Below, piece by piece: positions 33,054 through 41,135 of a DNA stretch of 64,000 nt. The first letter of the stretch is position 1. The number at the start of each line of letters is the position of its first letter. Location: the NCBI RefSeq assembly GCF_900109075.1, contig NZ_FNYS01000002.1:1-64000 (forward strand). The letters run 5' to 3'. Position numbers and translations under genes: made by a program. A model generated the notes under the pieces. It had not been told where the DNA came from and made no database searches. It saw only the letters and a program-made list of their open reading frames with translations. This DNA comes from Myroides marinus (GTDB lineage Bacteria; Bacteroidota; Bacteroidia; Flavobacteriales; Flavobacteriaceae).

Positions 33054-33272
33054 ATGACATTAAACATCACAAATAGAAAAGCTAGTTCCTTACTACAGGA
33101 TTCTTCACAGAGAGATATTTCTTCTTCTGTAGAGAGCGTGTTTAATGAAGATTTGATATTAGAAACTACACTATCACAGTCAGACTTAGAACATAATATA
33201 ACTGCACTCTCTTCTGATACTTTCTCTAAAGAATGGGATATAGAAGAAGATGAATACTGGATGAGTTATTAA
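33054..33272 (+). CDS. Putative antitoxin of a MazF-like module
   Basis: A 72-residue Ser/Thr-rich protein whose last third is strongly acidic (EWDIEEDEYWMSY). I recognise no DNA-binding fold. Its size, position 9 bp before a MazF/PemK-like toxin gene and acidic, aromatic C-terminus suit an intrinsically disordered antitoxin tail that blocks the toxin's RNA groove. Classical MazE AbrB-like features are absent, so the type is unassigned. Confidence 0.6.
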   Translation: MTLNITNRKASSLLQDSSQRDISSSVESVFNEDLILETTLSQSDLEHNITALSSDTFSKEWDIEEDEYWMSY

Positions 33273-33281
33273 TAAAGCATC

Positions 33282-33638
33282 ATGGAGTATAAGCAGCGTG
33301 ATTTAGTACTCGTTAAATTCCCTTTCACAGACCTAACAGGGTTCAAAGTCAGACCTGCTCTTATAATATCCAACAGTAGTGTCAATAAAAGTAATGATTA
33401 CCTCATAATGATGATTACTACACAACACATAGGAGGTTCATTCGGTATTGAATTTGACAATGATGATCTCACTACCCCACTAAAACCTCCAATAACGAAA
33501 GCATACATATATACCAAAAAGTTAGCTTTATTAGATAAAACAATCATTCATAAGAAGATTTCCACACTTAAAAACTTATCTAAATTCCAAAATATCATAG
33601 AACAACATATTTCTAGCATAACACTAGAAGTAGATTAG
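33282..33638 (+). CDS. PemK/MazF-family endoribonuclease toxin
   Basis: A 118-residue toxin-like protein. The N-terminus QRDLVLVKFPFTDLTGFKVRPALIIS (residues 4-29) is the MazF/PemK/CcdB fold, with the conserved Arg-Pro-Ala (RPALI) near residue 24 and an MITTQ strand near residue 45 in the usual position of the TS/TT catalytic motif. It would cleave mRNA at specific short sequences. The gene follows its putative antitoxin by 9 bp. Confidence 0.82.
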   Translation: MEYKQRDLVLVKFPFTDLTGFKVRPALIISNSSVNKSNDYLIMMITTQHIGGSFGIEFDNDDLTTPLKPPITKAYIYTKKLALLDKTIIHKKISTLKNLSKFQNIIEQHISSITLEVD

Positions 33639-33684
33639 GACATGGTTGTTCAGTATCATACTAGGTCACTAACCCTCCTTTTTG

Positions 33685-33692
33685 TACTTTTG
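33685..33692 (+). promoter_or_regulatory. -7 promoter element of the trmN6-like gene
   Basis: TACTTTTG fits TAnnTTTG and lies 18 bp before the ATG at 33711. Confidence 0.6.
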
Positions 33693-33710
33693 TAAAAAAG
33701 AATAAGCAAT

Positions 33711-34418
33711 ATGTTTCAATTTAAACAATTCACTATACAGCAGGATAAGTGTGCGATGAAGGTAGGTACAGATGGGGTACTATTAGGTGCGTGGACTCCT
33801 GTAGACAACAATCCTTACAGTGTATTAGACATTGGCTCTGGTACAGGACTTTTAGCACTTATGATGGCTCAGCGCACAGGGGCAGAGCAGATAGATGGTG
33901 TAGAGATAGATGAGCATGCACATGAGCAAGCAGTAGAAAACTTTGAGAGCAGTCCATGGGGAGATAGACTATTCTGCTATCATGCCGACTTAGAGACTTT
34001 TGCCAATGAGATGGAAGAAGAATATGACTTGATTATATCTAACCCACCGTTTTATAGTGAAGATTACCACACGAATGATAAACAGAGAGACACGGCTCGC
34101 TTTCAGGATGCTATGCCTTTTGATTTATTAATTGAGGCTGTAGAGTATTTCTTGTCAGAGAAAGGTGTATTTAGTGTTATTATTCCAGCTAAAGAAGAAG
34201 ATACAATGATACGTTTAGCTGCTGAGTTTGGTATCTATCCATTCAAAGTAACTCGCGTTCGAGGGAATGAACAAGCTGAAATCAAGCGCAGTTTAATTGC
34301 TTTTTCACGTCAATTAGTAGAACAAATACCATTAGACGAGTTAATTATCGAAATAGAAAGGCACCAGTATACACCAGAATTTCAAGCACTTGTAAAAGAC
34401 TTTTATTTAAAACTTTAA
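33711..34418 (+). CDS. tRNA1(Val) adenine-37 N6-methyltransferase (TrmN6/YfiC-like)
   Basis: A 235-residue SAM-dependent methyltransferase. The opening FQFKQFTIQQDKCAMKVGTDGVLLGAW is typical of YfiC. The SAM-binding motif is VLDIGSGTGLLALMMAQR (residues about 40-57), and the catalytic NPPF motif is in LIISNPPFY near residue 107. YfiC methylates A37 of tRNA-Val; orthology is inferred from sequence pattern. It is immediately upstream of the methionine attenuator region but has its own promoter and appears unrelated in function. Confidence 0.85.
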   Translation: MFQFKQFTIQQDKCAMKVGTDGVLLGAWTPVDNNPYSVLDIGSGTGLLALMMAQRTGAEQIDGVEIDEHAHEQAVENFESSPWGDRLFCYHADLETFANEMEEEYDLIISNPPFYSEDYHTNDKQRDTARFQDAMPFDLLIEAVEYFLSEKGVFSVIIPAKEEDTMIRLAAEFGIYPFKVTRVRGNEQAEIKRSLIAFSRQLVEQIPLDELIIEIERHQYTPEFQALVKDFYLKL

Positions 34419-34434
34419 AAAAAGTCACTTTTAT

Positions 34435-34467
34435 TTTGTTTATTCCAAAAATTATTTGGGATATTTG
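34435..34467 (+). promoter_or_regulatory. Promoter of the methionine operon
   Basis: A -33 TTTG (34435-34438), a 21-bp spacer and a -7 GATATTTG (34460-34467, one mismatch to TAnnTTTG) place transcription start near 34474, about 20 nt before the first leader peptide. No second promoter is seen between the two attenuators, so both should act on one transcript. Confidence 0.65.
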
Positions 34468-34492
34468 TACCAACGAAAACAAAGAAGAAAAA

Positions 34493-34564
34493 ATGAATAC
34501 AGTTTATACAATGATGATGAGCATGATGATGTGGAGAAATCCGCAGGGCTTGTTATTTGCATAA
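34493..34564 (+). CDS. Methionine-rich leader peptide 1
   Basis: A 23-codon frame with ATG at 34493 and TAA at 34562-34564. Methionine occupies positions 1, 7-9 and 11-13, seven of 23 residues, all encoded by consecutive ATG triplets apart from position 1. The peptide itself likely has no function. The frame places ribosomes so that shortage of charged tRNA-Met stalls them at 34511-34531, leaving AGGGCTT (34545-34551) free to pair with the downstream terminator arm. Too short for automated gene callers. Confidence 0.85.
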   Translation: MNTVYTMMMSMMMWRNPQGLLFA

Positions 34565-34620
34565 ACTTAAATTCAAAATAACATATATAAAGCCCTTGCA
34601 TTTGCGAGGGCTTTTTTTTT
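34545..34620 (+). terminator. Attenuator 1: antiterminator segment and intrinsic terminator
   Basis: The terminator is AGCCCT (34591-34596), a 10-nt loop and AGGGCT (34607-34612) followed by a run of T to 34620. Its 5' arm with the preceding A (AAGCCCT, 34590-34596) is perfectly complementary to AGGGCTT (34545-34551) inside the leader frame, and two further pairs form after one bulge. The competing stems cannot coexist. The segment lies 13 nt past the last Met codon and 10 nt before the stop codon. Confidence 0.85.
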
Positions 34621-34663
34621 ACACCAAACCAAACAGTATATAATTAGCAGAATATAGAATACC

Positions 34664-34756
34664 ATGATTTACAATACTAACACAATGATGATGGCAATGA
34701 TGATGATGAACATGATGATGTTCACGCCGCCCTATTGCCTAAAGTCAACGAGTTAG
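34664..34756 (+). CDS. Methionine-rich leader peptide 2
   Basis: A 30-codon frame with ATG at 34664 and TAG at 34754-34756. Methionine occupies positions 1, 8-10, 12-15 and 17-19, eleven of 30 residues. It repeats the design of leader peptide 1 but shares little sequence beyond the ATG runs. Stalling at 34685-34720 would expose ATTGCCTAAAG (34734-34744) for antiterminator pairing. Its last Met codon is 13 nt from that segment, as in the first leader. Confidence 0.85.
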   Translation: MIYNTNTMMMAMMMMNMMMFTPPYCLKSTS

Positions 34757-34823
34757 TTATAATCTAAAACAAGAGATTAAAATACTTGAAGTCCTTTTGG
34801 CAATGCCGAAAGGACTTTTTTTA
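34734..34823 (+). terminator. Attenuator 2: antiterminator segment and intrinsic terminator
   Basis: The terminator stem has arms AAGTCCTTTTGGC (34789-34801) and GCCGAAAGGACTT (34805-34817), closing an AAT loop with one T-G pair, then a T-run. The terminator segment CTTTTGGCAAT (34794-34804) pairs with ATTGCCTAAAG (34734-34744) at the end of leader 2: ten base pairs with one mismatch. Formation of one excludes the other. The metY ATG is 55 nt beyond the T-run. Confidence 0.85.
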
Positions 34824-34877
34824 TGCCCTTAATTCAAAACAAAAAATAGTAACAAAAACATTAAAAAATATTCAACC

Positions 34878-36152
34878 ATGAGCAATTTAAATTTTTCAAC
34901 ACAAGCATTACACGCAGGACACAATGTACAATCTACAGCAGGAACAAGAGCAGTGCCTATCTATCAGACATCATCGTATGTATTCGAGAATGCTGATCAC
35001 GCAGCAGGAGCTTTTAACCTGTCTATCCCAGCGTATATCTACACAAGATTAAACAATCCTACAAACGATATTCTCGAGCAACGCTTAGCCGCACTTGAGG
35101 GAGGTATCGGAGCAGTAGTAACAGCATCAGGAGCATCAGCTATCTCTACTACGTTCTTGACATTGCTAAAAGCGGGAGACCACATCGTATCTTCTAACAG
35201 CTTATACGGAGGAACATACAACTTATTCAATGTTACACTTCCTCGTTTTGGTATCAACACTACATTCGTTGATCCTTCTAATATAGAGAACTTCAGAACG
35301 AATATTCAAGAGAACACAAAAGCAATATTCGTAGAGAGCTTAGGAAATCCTAAACTGGATATCATCAACTTAAAAGCAGTAGCTAAGATTGCACAAGAGT
35401 TTAAAATTCCTTTTATCGTAGATAATACAGTAGCCTCTCCTGCTCTACTTAACCCAATCCAATACGGGGCAAACATCGTAGTACATTCCCTAACTAAATA
35501 CATCGCTGGTAACGGTACATCATTAGGAGGAGCGATAATCGACGCAGGTACTTTTGACTGGTCAAGTGGTAGATTCCCAGAATTCACAGAGCCTTCTCCA
35601 GGATACCACGGATTAATATACCACCAAGCATTAGGTAACGCTGCTTTCATCGCTAAGATAAGAGTAGAAGGATTAAGAGATTTAGGTGCAGCACTTAGCC
35701 CATTTAATGCCTTCCAAATCATCCAAGGATTAGAGACTTTACCTATCCGTATCCAAAAACACAGTGAGAATGCATTAGCCTTAGCAGAATGGTTAGAAAA
35801 ACAAGACGCTGTAGCATGGGTAAACTATCCAGGTCTTAAATCAAGTGCTTACCACGATTTAGCAAAAGAGTACTTGCCAAAAGGACAGAGTGGTGTGGTA
35901 ACATTCGGATTAAAGAAAGGATTCGAAGCAGCCAAAACAGTAGCAAATGACACTAAACTATTCTCTCTATTGGCAAACATAGGAGATACTAAGTCACTAA
36001 TCATTCACCCTGCTTCTACTACACACCAACAATTAACGGTAGATGAGCAAAAAGCAACAGGAGTAGCACCAGACTTAATCAGACTATCTGTAGGAATAGA
36101 AAACATCGAAGACCTAAAAGCAGATTTAGCTAACGTATTTAAAACATTATAA
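34878..36152 (+). CDS. metY: O-acetylhomoserine sulfhydrylase (MetY type)
   Basis: A 424-residue PLP enzyme of the Cys/Met metabolism family. It makes homocysteine from O-acetylhomoserine and sulfide. The opening FSTQALHAGHNVQSTAGTRA and the PLP-lysine motif HSLTKYIAGNGTSLGG (Lys near residue 207) are characteristic of MetY, as is its length above 420 residues. SLYGGTYNLF near residue 110 binds cofactor phosphate. First structural gene after the tandem attenuators; the next gene starts 1 bp after its stop. Confidence 0.93.
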   Translation: MSNLNFSTQALHAGHNVQSTAGTRAVPIYQTSSYVFENADHAAGAFNLSIPAYIYTRLNNPTNDILEQRLAALEGGIGAVVTASGASAISTTFLTLLKAGDHIVSSNSLYGGTYNLFNVTLPRFGINTTFVDPSNIENFRTNIQENTKAIFVESLGNPKLDIINLKAVAKIAQEFKIPFIVDNTVASPALLNPIQYGANIVVHSLTKYIAGNGTSLGGAIIDAGTFDWSSGRFPEFTEPSPGYHGLIYHQALGNAAFIAKIRVEGLRDLGAALSPFNAFQIIQGLETLPIRIQKHSENALALAEWLEKQDAVAWVNYPGLKSSAYHDLAKEYLPKGQSGVVTFGLKKGFEAAKTVANDTKLFSLLANIGDTKSLIIHPASTTHQQLTVDEQKATGVAPDLIRLSVGIENIEDLKADLANVFKTL

Positions 36153-36153
36153 G

Positions 36154-37293
36154 ATGAGTACCCAAACAGACATACTAAAACACATTCCGATAGACCCACA
36201 CACAGGAGCCATAGCTGTACCAATCTATCAGACAACGACATTCGCTCAAGAGGCACCAGGAGTAAACAAGGGATTTGACTACACTCGTACTAATAATCCT
36301 ACTCGTCAAGCTTTAGAAGAATTAGTTGCTTCATTAGAGAATGGTGCGAAGGGCTTTGCCTTCGGAAGTGGGCTTGCTGCAATAGATGCAGTATTCAAGA
36401 CACTAAGCCAAGGAGACGAAGTAATAGCTGTAGCGAATATCTATGGTGGGACTTACAGACTGCTAAATGAGGTGTATGCGAAGTTTGGGATAAAGACTCA
36501 TTATGTTGATACAACAATAGTTGAGAATGTAGAAAAGGCAATTACCAATAATACTAAACTAATCTGGATAGAGAGCCCTACTAACCCAACACTGAGAATA
36601 TCTGATATACAAGCGATAGCAGACATTGCTAAGAAACACAAAGTTTGGTTATGCGTAGACAACACCTTCGCTACACCGATAGCCCAAAAGCCATTAGACT
36701 TAGGAGCTGACCTCGTGGTTCACAGTGCTACGAAGTATATCGCGGGTCACTCAGATGTAGTAGCCGGATTAGTAATCACGAAGACAGAGGAGTTGGGCAA
36801 GATCATTAAGTTTCATCAAAACTCAACTGGAGCCATACTAAGTCCTTTCGACAGCTTCTTAACCATCAGAGGTATTGAAACCTTGCTACTGAGATACAAA
36901 GGATATTCAGAGAATGCCCTAAAGATAGCAGAGTACCTCAGCACTCATCCTAAGATAAACAAGATATACTATCCTGGATTAGTGAATCACGAAGGACATG
37001 AGTTAGCAAAGAAGCAACAGAAGTACTTCGGCGGAGTAATAAGCTTTGACCTAAAAGACAACAGTAAAGAGGCTGCACTTACGATTATCCAAAGCCTAAA
37101 ACTCTTCACGCTTACAGAAGGGCTTGGAGGAATAAAGAGTTTAAGTAATTACCCTTTTGAGATGTCTCATGGGTCAGTACCTAAAGAGACAAAAATAGAA
37201 GCAGGAATAACAGAAAGCTTAATAAGGTTGTCCATAGGATTAGAAGAAACAGAAGATTTAATAGAAGATATCAAACAAGCATTAGCACAATAA
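36154..37293 (+). CDS. Cystathionine gamma-synthase/lyase-type PLP enzyme (MetB-like)
   Basis: A 379-residue Cys/Met metabolism PLP enzyme. The lysine motif HSATKYIAGHSDVVAG (Lys near residue 195) and YTRTNNPTRQALEELVASLE near residue 41 belong to the MetB/MetC/CGL branch. In this operon a cystathionine gamma-synthase role (cysteine plus acylhomoserine to cystathionine) is likely, but lyase activity cannot be excluded from sequence by eye. The gene follows metY by 1 bp, so it is translationally coupled. Confidence 0.88.
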   Translation: MSTQTDILKHIPIDPHTGAIAVPIYQTTTFAQEAPGVNKGFDYTRTNNPTRQALEELVASLENGAKGFAFGSGLAAIDAVFKTLSQGDEVIAVANIYGGTYRLLNEVYAKFGIKTHYVDTTIVENVEKAITNNTKLIWIESPTNPTLRISDIQAIADIAKKHKVWLCVDNTFATPIAQKPLDLGADLVVHSATKYIAGHSDVVAGLVITKTEELGKIIKFHQNSTGAILSPFDSFLTIRGIETLLLRYKGYSENALKIAEYLSTHPKINKIYYPGLVNHEGHELAKKQQKYFGGVISFDLKDNSKEAALTIIQSLKLFTLTEGLGGIKSLSNYPFEMSHGSVPKETKIEAGITESLIRLSIGLEETEDLIEDIKQALAQ

Positions 37294-37309
37294 ATAACAA
37301 TAGAATACC

Positions 37310-38275
37310 ATGAGTCGCTTACAAGAAATAACTATCGCTAACCATACTTTGACAAACGGAAGTACACATACTTTTCACTTTACTTATCAGGTAGTGGGAC
37401 AGCCCTTACACAGTGCTCCAATCGTGTTGGTCAACCATGCCTTAACAGGAAATAGTGAAGTAGCAGGTGATAAGGGATGGTGGAATAGCTTAGTGGGTTA
37501 TGACAAAGTAATAGACCTCAACCGATATACAGTGATTGCCTTTGATATCCCTGGCAATGGATACAACAAACAACAGGCTCACCTCATCGAAGATTACAAA
37601 GCAATAACGACAAAAGTAGTTGCTGAAGTGTTCTGGAAAGCATTAGACCGACTACACATTGATCATCTATATGCAATCATCGGAGGTAGCTTAGGAGGTA
37701 GCATCGCTTGGGAGATGACTTTTATTAGACCTCAAGCAGTAGATCACTTAATCCCAATAGCGACAAGTTGTAAAGCATCAGACTGGTTAATAGGCAATGC
37801 CTTAATCCAAGACAGTATTCTAAACAACTCTTCTCAACCGATAGAAGACGCTCGTATGCATGCTATGTTACTCTACCGCACTCCTGCATCGCTCCAGCAG
37901 AAGTTTGCCAATGGGTATAAAGAAAGTGAGAGTCAATACGCTATAGAAAGTTGGTTAAAGTATCACGGACAGACCTTAAACGGTCGCTTTACTCTACAGG
38001 CTTATAAGCTAATGAACCACTTGCTAAAGACCATAGGACAGGAAGTAACAGACGAAAGTCTGAAAGCCTTCGGTCAACATACAAATACCAAGATACACTG
38101 CATCGCAGTAGATACGGATTATATGTTCACTAAGGCAGAGCAAGAATACACAGTAGCTCTACTTAAAGACAATTGCAAACACATTACATACCAAGAGATT
38201 CAATCAATACACGGCCACGATGCCTTCTTAATTGAATACGAACAATTAAACAATTTATTAAAACCATTATTCTAA
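37310..38275 (+). CDS. metX: Homoserine O-acetyltransferase (MetX-like alpha/beta hydrolase)
   Basis: A 321-residue alpha/beta-hydrolase-fold acyltransferase that activates homoserine for sulfhydrylation. NHALTGNSEVAG near residue 43 is the oxyanion region typical of MetX, the nucleophile Ser is in IIGGSLGGSIAWE near residue 127, and the catalytic His in IHGHDAFLIE near residue 305. It is shorter than proteobacterial MetX (about 350-380), as is usual in Flavobacteriaceae. It sits between metB-like and thrA, supplying O-acetylhomoserine for MetY. Confidence 0.9.
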   Translation: MSRLQEITIANHTLTNGSTHTFHFTYQVVGQPLHSAPIVLVNHALTGNSEVAGDKGWWNSLVGYDKVIDLNRYTVIAFDIPGNGYNKQQAHLIEDYKAITTKVVAEVFWKALDRLHIDHLYAIIGGSLGGSIAWEMTFIRPQAVDHLIPIATSCKASDWLIGNALIQDSILNNSSQPIEDARMHAMLLYRTPASLQQKFANGYKESESQYAIESWLKYHGQTLNGRFTLQAYKLMNHLLKTIGQEVTDESLKAFGQHTNTKIHCIAVDTDYMFTKAEQEYTVALLKDNCKHITYQEIQSIHGHDAFLIEYEQLNNLLKPLF

Positions 38276-38287
38276 AATCAGCACATC

Positions 38288-40693
38288 ATGAAAGTATTAA
38301 AGTTTGGAGGAAAATCTCTTGCATCAGGACAAGCTTTTGACAACGTCATAAACATCATAAAAACAAAAGTAAACGAAGGACCTATCGCTATTGTAGTTTC
38401 TGCTATAGGAGATACAACAGATACCCTTGAAAATATATTAGACTTAGCAAAGACTAAACAAGATTACACGACTGCTTTTGAAGCATTCAAAAACAGAGCA
38501 TATCACAACGAAGCAGATATAAATACAGAGCTTGAAGTATTGAGCAAATTATATGAAGGAGTTTCTCTAATAGAAGACTATGGCGTAAAGATTAAAGACC
38601 AAGTGTTAGCACAAGGGGAACTAATATCAAGTAAAATATTAGCTGCTCAGCTAAACGCAAAAGGTATTAAAGCTATAGCTGTAGACAGTCGTCAATTCTT
38701 TATTACAGATACTAACTTCGGAAGTGCACAAGCGATCGATGAGGTATCTAAACAAAAAACACAAGCCTACTTCGCTGCGTTAGATAAGGGAACAATAGCT
38801 GTAGTAACAGGCTTTATCGGATCTACCGATAAAGGAGAAACAACTACACTGGGACGCAATGGTAGTAACTATTCTGCAGCCTTATTAGCGAACTTCATCC
38901 AGGCAGATGAATTGCAAAACTATACTCATGTAGATGGTATCTATACTGCTAACCCTGATTGGGTAAAGAACGCACAGAAGATAGAAGAACTTCGCTTCGA
39001 TGAGGCAAATGAGTTGGCCAACTTCGGAGCTTCTATTCTACATGCGAAAACAATACTGCCTTTAGTAGAAAACAATATCCCTCTGCGAATATTAAACACA
39101 CTAAACCCAGAAAACAAAGGAACTCTTATCTCTAACAAACCAACAGATAAGGGAATTAAGTCACTATCGGTACAGTCTAATGTCGCTTTAGTACAGTTCG
39201 AAGGTAGAGGATTGTTAGGAATCGTAGGAGTAGATGCACGTGTATTTACAGCCTTGGCAAACGAAGGAATTAGTGTAGGTGTTATTTCACAAGGTTCTTC
39301 AGAGCGTGGTTTAGGTTTTATCGTAGAAGATAAAGATGCAGATAAGGCAGCCGAAGCTCTAAACAGAGAGTTCTCTAATGACTTCTATACTCGTGATGTG
39401 AACAGTATTTCTATCATCCGAGACCTTGCTGTTATTTCTATCATCGGACAGAACCTAAGCACATTTGACAAGCCTTATGCTGCATTAGTAAAGAATAAGA
39501 TTGTTCCTATTCTATTCAACAATACAGTAACAGGGAAAAACGTAAGCTTAGTCGTACGCAAAGAAGAAGCAAAGAAAGCACTTAACGTAATACACGGACA
39601 GATATTCGGTATCGCTAAGAAGATCAATATCGCTGTCTTTGGACACGGATTAGTGGGAGGTACTTTAATAGACCAGATATTACAGTCTGCCCAATCTATC
39701 GAAGACAAAAAGAATATTGCCCTAAACATCTTCGCTATCGGTAACTCTAAAAAAGTATTGCTTAACGATGGAGGTATTAACTGCAACTGGAGAGAAGAGA
39801 TAAAAGACAAGAGCGTAGCTTATACTATACAAGAAGTAATAGACTACGCGAATGCAAATCACTTAGAGAACTTAATCGCGATAGACAACACAGCTTCTGG
39901 TGAATTTATCAAAAACTATATTCCATTAGTAGAGAATGGTTTTGACCTTATCTCTTCTAATAAAATTGCAAACACAATATCATATAGTTTCTATAATGAG
40001 TTGCGTCAGACACTAAAGGCGAACCACAAAGAATACTTATACGAAACTAACGTAGGTGCTGGTTTACCATTGATTGATACGATTAAATTACTTCACTTAT
40101 CAGGAGAGAATATCACTAAGATAAAAGGAGTGTTCTCGGGAAGTTTGAGTTACATTTTTAATAACTACTCTATCCAAGACAGACCATTTAGTGAGGTACT
40201 TAAAGAAGCTATCACTAAAGGGTTTACAGAACCAGATCCACGTGAAGACTTATCTGGTAATGACGTAGGACGTAAGTTATTAATCTTAGCGAGAGAATTA
40301 GACTTACAAAACGAGTTCGAAGAGATAAACATTCAGAACTTAATTCCTACAGACTTACAAGCAGTAGATACCCCAACGTTCTTAAACAGCTTAGAGAAAC
40401 TAAATCCTTATTTCGACAAGATCAAACAAGGCTTAGCGCCAGATACTGTACTTCGCTATGTAGGGGAACTATCAGGTGATCTACAAGAAGACAAGGGAGT
40501 ATTAGAAACTAAACTAATCGAAGTACCTACCAGCTCAGCATTAGGACAGCTAAAAGGCTCGGACAGTATATTCGAGATATACACAGAGAGCTATGGTGAC
40601 AACCCTATCATTATCCAAGGAGCCGGTGCAGGAGCATCTGTAACTGCCAGAGGGGTATTTGGAGATGTGTTGAGATTGGCGGTGAATGGTTAA
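38288..40693 (+). CDS. thrA: Bifunctional aspartokinase/homoserine dehydrogenase
   Basis: An 801-residue fusion. Residues 1-285 are the aspartokinase domain (KFGGKSLAS at 4-12, TLGRNGSNYSAALLA near residue 194). Residues about 290-440 hold two ACT-like regulatory segments (LLGIVGVDARVFTALANEGISV, SIIGQNLSTFDKPYAALVK). Residues 450-801 are homoserine dehydrogenase (NAD-binding VFGHGLVGGTLIDQ near residue 456, GVFSGSLSYIFNNY near residue 617). It commits aspartate semialdehyde to homoserine, feeding MetX. Co-transcribed with the met genes rather than thrBC here, so control is by methionine. Confidence 0.95.
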   Translation: MKVLKFGGKSLASGQAFDNVINIIKTKVNEGPIAIVVSAIGDTTDTLENILDLAKTKQDYTTAFEAFKNRAYHNEADINTELEVLSKLYEGVSLIEDYGVKIKDQVLAQGELISSKILAAQLNAKGIKAIAVDSRQFFITDTNFGSAQAIDEVSKQKTQAYFAALDKGTIAVVTGFIGSTDKGETTTLGRNGSNYSAALLANFIQADELQNYTHVDGIYTANPDWVKNAQKIEELRFDEANELANFGASILHAKTILPLVENNIPLRILNTLNPENKGTLISNKPTDKGIKSLSVQSNVALVQFEGRGLLGIVGVDARVFTALANEGISVGVISQGSSERGLGFIVEDKDADKAAEALNREFSNDFYTRDVNSISIIRDLAVISIIGQNLSTFDKPYAALVKNKIVPILFNNTVTGKNVSLVVRKEEAKKALNVIHGQIFGIAKKINIAVFGHGLVGGTLIDQILQSAQSIEDKKNIALNIFAIGNSKKVLLNDGGINCNWREEIKDKSVAYTIQEVIDYANANHLENLIAIDNTASGEFIKNYIPLVENGFDLISSNKIANTISYSFYNELRQTLKANHKEYLYETNVGAGLPLIDTIKLLHLSGENITKIKGVFSGSLSYIFNNYSIQDRPFSEVLKEAITKGFTEPDPREDLSGNDVGRKLLILARELDLQNEFEEINIQNLIPTDLQAVDTPTFLNSLEKLNPYFDKIKQGLAPDTVLRYVGELSGDLQEDKGVLETKLIEVPTSSALGQLKGSDSIFEIYTESYGDNPIIIQGAGAGASVTARGVFGDVLRLAVNG

Positions 40694-41135
40694 CAGTTGA
40701 CAGTGTACAGTTTACAGATTGGTTAACGGTGGATGGTTAATAAACTACCTATAAACCGTAAACCGTTAACTGTAAACCGTAAACCAGCATACTGTCCCAC
40801 TATCTACTACCATTTAATACTATAATAATCATATTAAGTCATAATAATCAACTCTTTAAAAAAGCTTTATATAGGAAACTAATTTTGATTTATAACTGAA
40901 TACCAAAAACTAACACTGTTAACCGTAAACCGTAAACCGTTGTCGCGGATTTGTAATCCGTGACTGACTAATCTCAGTTTCTGTCTGCAGCACGACAGAA
41001 TTTAGATTGTGGAGCTTCGAGTGCGATCCTTCCTTCGTCAGGATAACAAACAGACTAGGAATTACAATAAACAGACCTGTAAACCAAAAACTAACCACTG
41101 TTAACTGTAAACCGTTAACCGTAAACTAAAAAAAG
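40694..41135. other. 442-bp repeat-rich spacer inside the methionine cluster
   Basis: No gene. It is dominated by heptamer repeats of the TAAACCG/TTAACCG type at 40694-40790, 40915-40945 and 41095-41127, the last block ending 8 bp before the metZ ATG. Between them lie GTCGCGGATTTGTAATCC (about 40942) and a short palindrome GTCTGCAGCACGACAG. No attenuator, riboswitch or clear promoter is visible, so metZ-metH-metF either read through from thrA or use a promoter I cannot see. Confidence 0.65.

Noticed and set aside
34421..34877. SAM riboswitch or T-box ahead of metY
   Set aside because: None of the conserved SAM-I, SAM-II or T-box core sequences is present; the Met-codon leaders with terminators explain the region better.
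40940..41050. Insertion-sequence remnant in the thrA-metZ spacer
   Set aside because: Only short palindromic and heptamer repeats are seen; no transposase fragment or target-site duplication could be identified.
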